Assembly (NCBI GenBank): GCA_902728285.1
Contig: CACVBU010001241.1
Coordinates: 634,860-698,859, forward strand
Source: Clytia hemisphaerica
Lineage: Eukaryota > Cnidaria > Hydrozoa > Leptothecata > Clytiidae
DNA length: 64,000 nt
Reading direction: 5' to 3'
Below, one piece after another: positions 25,301-36,098 of this stretch. The notes beneath the pieces were generated by a model, which made no database searches, was not told the origin of the DNA, and was given only the letters and a program-made list of their open reading frames with translations. Position numbers and translations under genes: made by a program. Position 1 is the first letter of the stretch, and the number at the start of each line of letters is the position of its first letter.

Positions 25301-28300
25301 AAGAATGGCTGAAGTGGTTTTTCCTGGAAAATTCTTATTCGCCTTAAAAGACGGATTTTCGTATTTTGGGGAAATTCCCTTTAACCAAATAAGAAAATAT
25401 AGCTTTTCTCAATGTTGACTCATAATTCTTTTCTGATTTTTTGCACAAATATGCAAAATGGCAATGCCCAAAATGTGACGGAGCCAGATTTTTAAGGAAA
25501 ATTTTTTTGGGCAAATTTGGTCCAAAAACAGCTTAAAAGTGATTTTCGTATTTGGGGAAATTCCTTTTTACCATTTTACATTATTCAACACACAAGCTTT
25601 ATTTTTCCATTCTGAATTTTTGTACAATTATTGTCACTTTTTTCTTATTTTCATCTGATGTTAATCATTAGGTAGGTCCATTCAGCATGTTGCTTGTTTC
25701 ATTTGAGATAATTTTTTTTTGAAATATGACGAATAGCTATTGCAATATGGCTCCTACTGAGTTGACTCATTCGAATTCGCTTAAGCTCTTGAATTGTTTG
25801 ATTAGGTTATTATGAAGAACATTTTAAAGTCGACTCTTTTTTGTTAATGTGGAAACCATGCCAGCCTTATTAGAAAAGTTCCCTTGAAAGCGGTTCCCAC
25901 ATGGTAGCAAAAAGAGTGCACGCCTTAAGCGAATGGACTTTAATACAAATTAAAATTTTGGAATGGTGTGTTAATTCTTTCTTTCTTCAACAGAGAGAAG
26001 AATGACGTCGAACAAGGTGCAGGTGAAGCTGCTTCGGACAAATATCATCTCCAGTTCACTTTCGATTCGGATATTGATTGTGCTGTCAGAATTTTCATGA
26101 TGGCTAAAGAAGAAATTACTGATGGAGCGGCTGAGTTTGTGTTTTTTGTTATATTTTCGAATTCTCTCATGATTTGAGTATTTGAGACTCAGAATTCTAT
26201 CTTTACGATTTCTCCAAAAGGGTTTTTGGTTTTATGTCAATAATAAAGTACATTCAGGTAGCCTTTTCTGTCATAATTTTTATGAAAGTCTTTTGTATTT
26301 TAGGTATATTATTATCGCTATATATTGAAGTTTCGCTGCTCTCTTGTATAAGAAACAGTCCAGAAAGTGTTGCTTTTACCTAACGAAGATTTTACGATTT
26401 CATTTCTCCAGATATCTGTCAAGGAAGCCGGAACTTGTAGCCGAACCAGTATTTTTTACTAAAGGCTCAGGACAAAATTTCAACAACACAGAATTTAAAA
26501 TAACACCCGATGATTTCCAACCAGCTGAGGTATGTATGTCCCTTGAACTTCCTTAACCTTCATAGTTCGGTCACTACCCCCCCCCCCCAGTCTAGAGCAA
26601 AAAAATTAGATAGGTGATTTCAAAGAAATTTTCTAACGCGTTAACCACCCCTTTCTAGATACCCCCCTTTCTAGATGAACTTCCCCCTTTTTGAAAACTT
26701 CCCCCTTTCTACAAGAATATCTCGGGTGAGGCTGCAAACTATGCCCTTGAGAGTTTTGGATAAGGAAGGTAGTACCATTTTTCACCGATCCCCAGAGAGT
26801 ACTACTCATCGAGATTCATCGGTACTAATCTTTTCTGATTTAGGGGGTGAGCGATTTACTACTGTAACATCATAATCCTCTCCTCAATTTTCAGTTAAGT
26901 TATGTGGCTGGTTCACAAGAAATTCCATTGATCATACAAATAACATCAGAAGACCCTGGTATGTACATAGACAACATTATTGAAGCATAAGAAACAATTT
27001 GATTGATCGGACTTTAGTCAACTTTCACGCGGGTCACGCGGGTTTCAGATAGGAAATAAGTGGCTTCTTTTCCCTCCTAAGATTTTGATCACTAGCTCCT
27101 TCTGTGCTTTAATTCCCCCTCAAAAAGGTATATTTTAGCGTCTCAAACTTCCAGTCTGAATGGTTATACTTTTCATTTTCTTTTAGAATATCCTGGTCAT
27201 TCTGAATCAACGATTGCTGGCATCGAAAAAGTAAGTTGAGAATGTGTTTCAAGAAAAAAAAGCAAATAATGAGAGAGCCGCTATTCGACTTAAACTTAAC
27301 TTATGACTCCTAGTATGGAGATCGAATCCTTTCCAGACAATACCTTCTGACGAAGTAAATCTCTAAAAGTCACCTTCAAAAGCGTGCGTAAGTAAGCGTT
27401 CTTTTGACTTTGGTGCTTTTTGGCTAAAGGAAGATTATGTTTAAAAATATAGTGCATATATATCATTTTCTCCCATCTATGGAACGCTTTCATTTTCTTT
27501 TCGCCTGATAACAAAGAAGCTATGCTCGATAAGTGTGATTGCTAGCATGTGCTTCTTGAGACCGGCCTTTATAATAAACACCCGATGAAGCCTGGCACTA
27601 GAGTTTGGAGTCTAGTACATTTGTGGCTTTGCATGTGATAACGTGACAACGTTAAGCTTGGATAGGTTAAAATCCTACTCAATCTACGTACATACCACAA
27701 TGAGACTTGAAATCAGTTCGTGATAAGGCCTTTAATTGTATTTGCAAGGAAGGTAAAAACTAAACTCTACCTTACAAATTCTTTTAATGCTTATGTGTGC
27801 TCATTGCTGTAATGAACACAGATTTTTACCTTTTTTGAGTTTGCCAATCTCCAGGTAAACTAACCTTAGAAGGCATCCAGCAGGCAGTCTTTATCTTCAT
27901 GTTATAAGTTTTCCACTTTTTATTCCAGCTTTCGGATGGCTCATACACGATCAAGTTTATGAAGCAAAAAATTATGGTAAGATGAACGTTAATTTACTAA
28001 AAAAAATTATTGAAATTCCCACAGTAAAAATGTTTACAAAGTTTAGCGAGGCTTTTTCTACAAATTTTATATAAATGTCTTCCTAAAAATAAATACAGCT
28101 CACAAATGCAGCTTGCAGACTCGATTATACCGTTAACACTTAATGAAAAGGCGTGTTAAGTGCAGTATTCATGTAAAAAAAAGAGAAAAACACTAAAGCA
28201 CAATGAGAAATGAGATGACGTATTCAAGATATGCACCATTGCAATGTCTTCCACGGAGCCAACAGCTGATTGGTTGAAAGTGACGTATTAACTGATTTTA

Positions 28301-31300
28301 CGTCACTTAAAACCAATGAGCTATTGCGGGTCCGAGATGTAATGTCAGAAGACATCGCAATGATGCATATCGTGAATTAAGTAAATTCGCTTGCACGTAT
28401 GTATGAATTTGAATTCTTTTTTTTTTAGGTTGATGGTTTTTCAATGATGCTTCAAGAGTTGTATGGAATTGAAAACAAAAACAATGCTAATGGAAAGATA
28501 GATGACGAGGTGTGTAGTTTTTCACTAGAAAAAAAATTATTGGTTTGTTCACATGGGTCACTTTAAAGAAATTTCAAATTAGTTTTTTACCTAAGTTTGT
28601 AAGAAAAACAATATTACTAACAGTCGAAAAAAATAAAAATAATTTTTTGTTCTTCGAAAATCGAATTAGAGAGAGTCAACTATATTCTTTTCATTATCTT
28701 TTCATTGCAGGATGACGTTGAGGATGATACGACAGAATGTGTTGTTTGTATGTCCAGTTTACGTGACACCGTCATGTTGCCATGCCGACATCTTTGTTTG
28801 TGTAGTGATTGTGCAGGTCACATGAGGAATAAACAAAGTCGGTGTCCCATTTGTCGTGCCAATTTCTACGCTTTACTGCAAATCAAGGGTGTACGGAAAA
28901 ACCCACAGGTGTGTCATTCTTTTTGAATGCTTTTTAATAAGCGATGTCGCTACTTTACATACAAGGCTATACTTGAGCGGTCGTAGTACCATGAAGGCAG
29001 AACATCCGGCTGCGGTTTACAAGGTTGTTGGCTCAACCCTCAAACTGGCTTAACTTTTCCAGCACGCAACATTTTTCTATCTAGCGCAATGTTTTTTGCA
29101 GAAACTGCAATTTTACACGATATCGGTTATGAAAAATGAATCTCAGGGAAAAATCTTTTGGAAAGCCCTGCCGTTTCTTTTTTCTAAAAATGCGCTAGAC
29201 CCTGCAAAAACATTTTTTTTAGATTCTCATCGAGACAGATTAAAAGCCGGTATGTTTGTGTTTTTACATTACACTTCTTCTTCTTTAGGGTACGGTTAGC
29301 AGCCCAGAAGAATACGAAGAAGTAACTTTGATTGAGGCTTTGAATGGTAAACTAAACGCTGGCCAATCTACTGATACAGGTTCATATAAATTCTTCTTAC
29401 ACGGGACGGATCTGCAGAAAGATAGTCTCCCACTGATGACTTTTATATATTCCTGGACCAAGCTATATCCGCCATCTTTGATCGCAATTTTTTTTGAACT
29501 GGTTCCCGTAAAGAAGCCATTGCAGTGTTGAAAATCAACGTCCAACACGGCGCTACATCATCAAAAGTTTTTGAGGGAAACTAGATCTAGCGCTCTCGAT
29601 GCATTTACACCGCTATTGAGTAGTGCCGCCATTAGGGTACCACTTTTCAAGAAAATTTTAATTTCATTTTGAATCATCTCTCTTATAGGATCCCTCAAAA
29701 GAAACACATCAAGTCGAAGTAACCGATCGCGCAAAAGTTTGAAAGCACGTTTAGGGAGTAGCAGTAAAAGTTTGCGAAGTGCACTCTCCTCCACACCATC
29801 TTCTCCGACGCTGGAGAAACGCTCTGAAGGTAAGCTCTTGTCTAAGGCCGGGTGGGAAGGCGTCAATACGCCCTTGTTGGGTGTTGAAAGCACGTTTTAA
29901 TTTTACGGAGCACCATTAAAGCTTGCCAAGTGTTCTTTTATTGGCGACATTAGGGACCTTATTTAAATTATGGAAATATTCATTTTGTACGTAATGTAAT
30001 GTTTCGGTTTATCAGTTTACCAGACAAGAAAATTCTACCAAACGCCGAAGATTGCCTTTTTTATATGCGCCAAATTAACGCAAAAATGTATATGGAAGTT
30101 TTTGTCATTTTTACCGGGACTTATTGGCCTATTAATGTTGAAAGTTTGAGGAGAGTGGGTTCGAGTTTACCAAGAAGAACGACGTTAAAATGCCTGAAGG
30201 CATTGCTTTAATATTCTTGTGAAGGAAAGAATTTGACGTCATTTCCTTGTAAATTCATTACATTACCGCGTCGTTAAGGGATAATGAGTGTATTAACGTT
30301 CGCCACTGGTTTAAAATCAATGATTACTTGTCCTAATTATATGGTTGATTACATTTAGCTTAGAAATGTATGGGAGTAGCACAAAAAGAGAAAGAGGAAA
30401 TCTTCGAAGAAAAGCCTTACGACTTTTTTCAAAATTTAATCGATTTCATAGTTGTGCAATTCGAATATTTTGATTGGTTAGTTGTCATTCGAACTTCTAT
30501 TAAGTGACAAAAATAAAAAGGTGATTTTGGGAATAATAGCCCCTTGTTTTATTGAAACACTTTTTTTATTTTGAAATGTTTTCAATGAACTTCGGGAAAA
30601 TTATTCCCAAATCATCCAAGCCATGTTATTACTTGTTCTAAACATCCTTGATTTGTTATTTTGAAGGTGAAGATTATTCGGATGAGAAGTCCGAAACTCA
30701 CCAAGAACTGGATGTCCAAGTTGTTCAAATCCCGGAACGCGCACCGAATCCGGTACCACCCCATACCGTTGATTTACCGGAATCTTTTTCATACAGTCCT
30801 CCCGCTACTCCAGATGACCAAGATGAAGAACCAACGATAGTTATTGGTGAGTTTAACAAAGGGGTTCACATTTTTGTAAGAAAGAACTATATAAGAACAT
30901 AAGGCTTCGATGGCCAAAATATTAAGAATTAAAAATATTCTAAAGGCTTTATAAAGGGCACAAAATAGTGAAATTGAAAGCGTTTTAAGAAAATCTATTG
31001 GCTTAGATCTCAAAAAGTTAAGAACATCCGAAGGCTATTAAAATAACTACTAGTTTATCAACAGCATTACTTTTTGTTTGAACGCATCACGCTTTCCACT
31101 ATTTTTCAGACCCAAAGACTTTGCTTCGTGACACCTCAATCGATGAAGCTGCCCCATCCCCAACTGACTCATCAAAACACCAGCAAGCTGAAGTGTCATT
31201 GCCTGGAACCCCCATGGATAGTGACCAGAGCTATGAGCTCGGTGCATCGGGTAACAGTTCTGTATTTTTCAACAGTAGTAAAGGCAGTCTTGTGATTGCT

Positions 31301-31396
31301 ACTCGAGCACAAGTGACCACGCCGTCTCATATCAATTTGGGGTCACACTCACCACCTCAAAATCATGAGGGGCCTGCAAACGAGGAACACTTATGA
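22346..31396 (+). CDS. MGRN1: MGRN1/RNF157-type RING E3 ubiquitin ligase, complete
   Basis: Fourteen exons join in frame to 571 aa, close to vertebrate MGRN1: 22346-22454, 23152-23270, 24398-24486, 25994-26140, 26412-26529, 26895-26958, 27187-27230, 27929-27976, 28429-28509, 28711-28908, 29289-29379, 29689-29829, 30667-30846 and 31110-31396. The N-terminus MGNY could be myristoylated. Family motifs follow in order: YRYPPKSG, FPY, RKDSL, the YHLQFTFDSDIDCAVRI region, DGSY.IK, LQELYGIENKNN, then a C3HC4 RING in exon 10 (about 28738-28860: CVVC ... PCRHLCLC..C ... CPIC) and ALLQIKGVRK. Exon 11 keeps the EALNG motif. The tail is Ser/Pro-rich with no PSAP motif seen. In mammals MGRN1 ubiquitinates TSG101 and damps melanocortin signalling; the role here is inferred. 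Exon 4 has a weak donor (TTTGT|GTTTTT), chosen because it alone preserves frame and VYLSRKP. MGRN1 and RNF157 are co-orthologous candidates. Confidence 0.95.
22478..22770. mobile_element. MITE with ATTGGGCTTTTCC ends in MGRN1 intron 1
   Basis: The left end TATTGGGCTTTTCCA and the right end TCTGGAAGAGCCCATTG are inverted. The interior is made of CCCCCC-rich words (ACCCCCC, ACCCCCTG). A second member is at 24045-24294. Confidence 0.6.
24045..24294. mobile_element. MITE with ATTGGGCTTTTCC ends in MGRN1 intron 2
   Basis: Begins CATTGGGCTTTTCCAGAAA and ends TTTCTGGAATAGCCCATTG. The interior repeats CCAGGGTGGTC four or more times with small changes. Same terminal family as 22478-22770 but a different internal word. 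Confidence 0.65.
24694..25680. mobile_element. Element with internal 322-bp tandem units in MGRN1 intron 3
   Basis: Bounded by GGACCTACC (24694) and GGTAGGTCC (25680). Inside, the phrase GCAAAATGGCAATGCC...GTGACGGAGCC recurs at 24831, 25153 and 25477, giving a 322-324 bp period with about 2.4 units. The leader GGTGGAGGTTCTATAAATTA is also found at 24590 and in the relative at 50994-52064 in SUZ12. Class unknown. Confidence 0.65.
28222..28377. mobile_element. Palindromic MITE in MGRN1 intron 8
   Basis: The two arms mirror each other over about 70-75 bp: TTCA.GATATGCA.CATTGC, ATGTCTTC, then GATTGGTTGAAAGTGACGTA. Each arm carries an ATTGG (CCAAT) box next to a TGACGT half-site, so the element would spread paired CCAAT/CRE-like sites. 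Confidence 0.7.
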
Positions 31397-31677
31397 CTTC
31401 TTGGGGGAACTGACACAGACTGAATATTGACCTTTGTTTTTCTTCTTCTACTTAAAATGCTCAATGTATGAGACTCTCATTCAGTGTTCACGGCTCCTCC
31501 GTCTCTGCGAAGTATAAAACCCAAGCGAGGCTTTTTCAGAATCTATCAAAATTCAGCAAAATATTGAAAACTTGGGCTAATTTTTTCGTGTTGAGTCAAT
31601 TTTCCGTTTCAGAGTGAAACGTTGCTTTGACCACTGCATAATACACTTATTAATTGTAACTCAAAGAGACTGAATTA

Positions 31678-31904
31678 AGGCTGGTCTCCACTTGCGCGCG
31701 CTGCGATCGCACTTTTTGGTTTCAATACTTTTTGCTTGGAAAAAAGATTACGTCGCGTGTGTAGCGCGCGCTCGAAAAAAAAGTTGAACACATTTCAAAT
31801 TTTTTCAACCGTTACGTCAGATCGCACCAATTTCTTTTGACTAATAGCGTGGAAGCTTTCCTCGAAAAAGTGCGATCGAAGCGCGCGCAAGTGGAGACCG
31901 GCCT
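31678..31904. mobile_element. Harbinger-like MITE in the MGRN1 3'UTR
   Basis: The ends AGGC.GGTCTCCACTTGCGC and GCGCAAGTGGAGACCGGCCT are inverted over about 40 bp. TTA flanks both sides (31675-31677, 31905-31907). It is a GC-rich patch with GCGCGC words. It lies after the stop at 31396 and before the AATAAA at 31954-31959, so it is probably part of the mature mRNA. Confidence 0.8.
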
Positions 31905-31953
31905 TTAGTGTTTACTATGAAGAAATGATGTCAAATTCCTTTGTCTATGAGAA

Positions 31954-31959
31954 AATAAA
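31954..31959 (+). promoter_or_regulatory. MGRN1: Probable MGRN1 poly(A) signal
   Basis: AATAAA followed by a GT-rich stretch (AGAGTGAGGGTCTC), 558 bp after the stop codon. Confidence 0.55.
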
Positions 31960-32637
31960 GACTTTTTAGAGTGAGGGTCTCATATATATACCGGTATGGA
32001 TAAAATTATTTTGAATATCATAAATGTATCGTGATGTCTGTCTTTTTCTCTACTTTGGCTGCATTTCCAAAATAAGGTGTGTCTCCTTTAATTTAATACC
32101 TATGTTGACTCGTCTTGCCTGTGTATTTTTTTGACGTGTTTATGTATGTAAATCTCGCACATTTTTCACCTCGCAAAATTTAGTTTATCACATTTGAAAA
32201 TTACAGGCTCGACTTGTCCGTTGTATGTTCGTGATATTTATGACTTACTGTTTTGTACGGAAACACCCCGGTTTTTTCCAGAAGTGCTAAAATTTAAACA
32301 ACTTTTCTCTAGCTTAAGATTTTCCACTGCTGGCAGAAACCGGGGTTATCGGAAACTAGTAGAAAACATAACGTCATGAAATATGAATATCAAGAATTAA
32401 ACGGTATTTTAAGACTTTCTTCCATCTTTTTAAAGTATTGATATTAACTACTGCAGTTATTTTAATGATTCTTTTAGGAATTAGTGTAATGTTATTTTCT
32501 CTCATGAAAAAAGGTTATATTCTAGCGTGTCAGTTCCCAGGTCTTTCTTACTGTGTGTCAAGTTTAAAGCATAAGGATGAAATTATTTTTTCAGACATAT
32601 CAACATTCTTACTTAAGTCTGAGTCTGAGTCTACCTA

Positions 32638-33017
32638 CATGTTTTTTTTTTATAAGCAAGTGTATGCTCCTTGGTCAGGCTCGTGTATGCTTAAGTTCTC
32701 TAAACATCCAGGCATAGGTTATGCTTATTATATGCTTATGAATCATGCTTATGATTCACCTCGAGCCAAGTTTTTAGTGAAATTTCAGAAATGTCGTAAA
32801 AATTTGTTCAGATTTTGGGAGCAGTGGAATCCAGGGAAACCGTGGAAAGTCTTTTTTTTAAATTGACCTCTACCAAACCTTTTTAAACAGATAAAAATGA
32901 CAACTGGAAAAATATTACAGGCTGACATATATGCTTATGTAATGTTTAGGAATTCTGGAAATCTGAGCCTTCATATGCTTATAAGCGTTATGCTTATAAA
33001 AAAAAAAACATGTATTC
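32638..33017. mobile_element. MITE-like element, internal word TATGCTTAT
   Basis: The ends ACATGTTTTTTTTTTATAAG and CTTATAAAAAAAAAAACATG are inverted. Near both ends the word ATGCTTAT/ATAAGCA occurs repeatedly (about 32660-32755 and 32925-32998), paired with GAGCC/GGCT. See the related elements at 33028, 33698 and 59667. Confidence 0.65.
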
Positions 33018-33027
33018 GTAAAAACAC

Positions 33028-33146
33028 TACACGCTTTTTTTTGTAAGACTAGTGGCTGTTGGCTGAGGGTGAGCATTATTCTTATTGCTCTATTGTTCCA
33101 AACAATAAGCCTATTGTTCTTCACATACAAAAAGCGTGTATTCATA
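33028..33146. mobile_element. MITE-like element, internal word ATTGTTC
   Basis: The ends TACACGCTTTTTTTTGTAAG and CATACAAAAAGCGTGTA are inverted. The 118-bp interior repeats ATTGTTC, ATTATTC and AACAATAAG. Lies about 10 bp after the previous element. Confidence 0.55.
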
Positions 33147-33177
33147 AAACGGACATATTGGATTCTCCTGTGTCATA

Positions 33178-33425
33178 GATCCAGTGAAGCCCCCGCCCCA
33201 CCAGAAAACTTGGCCATAGTTTCGGCCCCGGTGGAATAAATACCCTACAGTTTCAGCCCTACTGAGAAATTGGCTTTGATTCCACCCCGTTTATAACTTA
33301 ATTGAGAAAATTGCACTCTATATCATTCATTTTAGCTGGGAACAAAATAACTTCTATCCCAGCGCAATTTCGATAGAAATTTTCATTCCCACTGTTGAGT
33401 TCCACCGGGTCACTGAGACGGATGT
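33178..33425. repeat. Dispersed repeat rich in CCCCACTG, copy 2
   Basis: Parallels 3920-4150: TTTCRGCCCYACTG.GAAATTG, then the TTGCACTC line and ATTTCGATAGAAATTTTCAT near the end. The ends GATCCAGTGAAG and CCGGGTCACTGAG are weakly inverted. Confidence 0.5.
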
Positions 33426-33697
33426 TATCGACTTAGGGAAATCAGAGAGTACTGGGAAATAAACTAGTATCTGAAAATCATATTTTTCATCCTCATGCTT
33501 AAAACTTATCGCCATTTTTCATATCATGTACTGTATCATTTATAATCTTCTTTTTTTCATGTAACATTTTAGAATATACCCTTTTCTTTTTTTGGTTTTT
33601 CATTTTTGCATAATATTACTTTTACCTATATCAATTTTTTTGTTTACCTATTAATGAATTTGTAGATTTTTGTTTTTTATTTGGGGATAACCAAAGT

Positions 33698-34007
33698 GGT
33701 ACACCTTTTTTTATAAGAATGTATGTTTCTTTTTTAAGAAACACACTTTTAAGAAACATAAGGCTCAGAATGTCTAAAAACTAAGAAACATCTAAGAAAC
33801 AGGCTGAGAATGAGAAAATAACATTTATTTTTTAAATTCGGTTTTTCTTAAGAACCTTCTAATCCAGCCTTCCATGAGGCTGATTATGTCAAAAACTTTA
33901 GAAACATGTAAGAAACATTTAAGGCTCAAAAGGCTGATTTCTTAAGAAATATTGAGGCTTCTTGGTAAAACTAGTTTCTTAAAAAAAAAAAAAACGTGTA
34001 CTCTATG
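33698..34007. mobile_element. MITE-like element, internal word AAGAAACAT
   Basis: The ends GTACACCTTTTTTTATAAG and TTAAAAAAAAAAAAACGTGTAC are approximately inverted. AAGAAACA or its complement occurs about eight times inside, frequently beside AAGGCT(CAGAATG). Confidence 0.6.
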
Positions 34008-35680
34008 AGAATAACCGTGTTGAAATTGGACAAAAGTTATGTCAAGAATATCATCATCGTCGAATTCGGTATCTGAATCTTTTTGTATATTGGTAATTTT
34101 TTTGTATATTAATATGACAAAATCACAAAAAAAAGAAAATATGGCAAAAGTCTCTTTTCATCCCCTCCATAGTTTAAATGCTTGACTCATTCTAACATTA
34201 GCCATTAGCCTCGGTCAAAATAATCTGAACTTTCACGAAATTTCTTTGAAAACTAAACATTCTAAAATCCATTCGCTGTAAGTGTCTACTAATTCTTCTT
34301 TTGCTTTGCTCTTTTAGTCAATGCTTTAATCCAAACAAATAGACCTTATCGGAGTTTTTGGCTTTTCTAAAAAAGCGATGCATTTTGGGATTGTTTCGAG
34401 TGTATAACAATAGAATTCCCTCGAGGAATTCCTTAGAGATTTCTATTGTAGCTTAGCGGTTTCTCGTTTTTGATTGTATTTTTCACTTCAAAGAGAATTT
34501 CTGTTGCCCGGGGGGGGGGGGGTACCTAGGTAAAAAATGGTGCTGGGTATGTGCGGACGGTAAGGGTCGGTTTTTTCACCGTTCAAACTCTCTCTAAGGG
34601 TCGCCAAAATCAAAAACATTTAAATTGGTGTCTCCAAGGGTCGGAAAATTCACGATTTCTAGGAATTTTTTTTATTTAGAATGAAAAAACTGTAAAAACT
34701 CTCTATAAGGGTAGGGAACTTTTCGAAAATCGACTGCCAACCCTAGTACACCCTCCCGGTTCTGTTGTTTGCATTTTTTAGCGCTTTTAGCGCTTCTCTT
34801 TCAAAATGGCGATACCTCGCCAAGTGCTCTACTTCACTGAACTCAGCGTCTTCAAAAATTATCGCACAAGTGCAGCCAGAAGTAAACTCTATTCTATCGA
34901 GCCCAAGTACCCCCTACCCAGCCAGCCCTACCTTATACAAGATTTTGGATCAGGTCGGGTTAGCGTGGTACAGGTGGTAGACAGATCTTTTCAGATATTT
35001 ACGGAGTTCAGGAAAGTAACAAATCCCTAGTCCCGCGCTCCTTTAAGACTCCATTTACATCATAGGATAGTGAACTGTAGTGAAGGGAGTGAATTCAATG
35101 GAAATTAGGGGGAAATTAATACTTATGATTAAGATTTCGGAAGATTTTTGGGTTCGAAACCTTCGAGAAAAAAAATACAATATTTTATGAGCTGATTTTT
35201 GTGCTTTTTGGGAAATAAGGACATCTAATGCATTTTGAATATTCCTCCGTGTGCAAAAGGCCTTTACTGCGAACCAAGCTATCAATGGATCTCAAGGGGA
35301 TGGCGAATACTTTAGTTTGAGCGGCCATCTCTGTAAGCAATATTGCGGGAATTTTTACAGTCAAAACAAACCTAAAGGACCAAAAGTGCGACTAGCTGAT
35401 TAAAAGTAAATGCTTTATAAATGGAACTTGTGATTTGAGTTAAGAGTTTTAGGTATTTAAGGTTTCTGCATTGTCTAAAACGAGGCTGTAGTCTGTTTAT
35501 TTCTTGTTCGACTTGGTTGGGAAACGATATCATCCACCAACAAGATGAATTCTCTCAATTATTTCTGCGTAGTAGTCTTATTATTTCTCTGTATTTTCTA
35601 CTTACTTTCCCTTAGTCTCCTACCCTGGCTCGAATCGAACCACCAAATGTGCAAGCTACCTTTGTTTACAAACCCAATGA

Positions 35681-35877
35681 CCAGACGATCTCAATCGAAC
35701 GAACGGAATCGACGATCGAACCAATCAAACCAAATCGAACGCAATCGACCGATTGAAATTCGATTGTCGAACGCAATCGAATCTCAATCGAACGTCAAAA
35801 TTCTGGGTAATATTCGATTGGTTCGATTGTTGTTTGACTGCTTCGATCGTCGATTCCGTTCGATTGAGATCGACTGG
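35681..35877. mobile_element. Inverted-repeat element built of CAATCGAAC words
   Basis: Starts CCAGACGATCTCAATCGAAC and ends with the mirrored CGATTGAGATCGACTGG. The centre is an array of CGAACGCAATCGAA words. A similar palindrome occupies 35985-36085. Simple word composition explains the short frames here. Confidence 0.6.
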
Positions 35878-35984
35878 CTTTAGTCTTGCAGCTTCCCAAC
35901 ATCCAAGCTCTCAAACATCACAAGCCGAATGAAATTACTTTCAATTTCCCGTAGAAATTATGCGATGAACAATCCGGGGGTCAA

Positions 35985-36085
35985 TGAATCGATGATCGAA
36001 CGCAATCGAACATCAATCAAACGCAATCGAATATCAATCGAATCTGAAAATTGCGGTAATATTCGATTGAGATTCGATTGCGTTC
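35985..36085. repeat. Second CAATCGAAC palindrome
   Basis: CGAACGCAATCGAA repeats on the left are mirrored by TTCGATTGCGTTCG on the right. Ends about 14 bp before the long inverted repeat that starts at 36099. Confidence 0.55.
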
Positions 36086-36098
36086 GACAATCCCGTAT

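Noticed and set aside
29561..29893. 110-aa frame on the minus strand
   Set aside because: Antisense shadow of MGRN1 exon 12 (Ser/Arg codons read in reverse).
32438..32866. 142-aa open frame starting with a hydrophobic stretch
   Set aside because: Its second half is inside the TATGCTTAT MITE. No family motif was seen and no splicing partner found.
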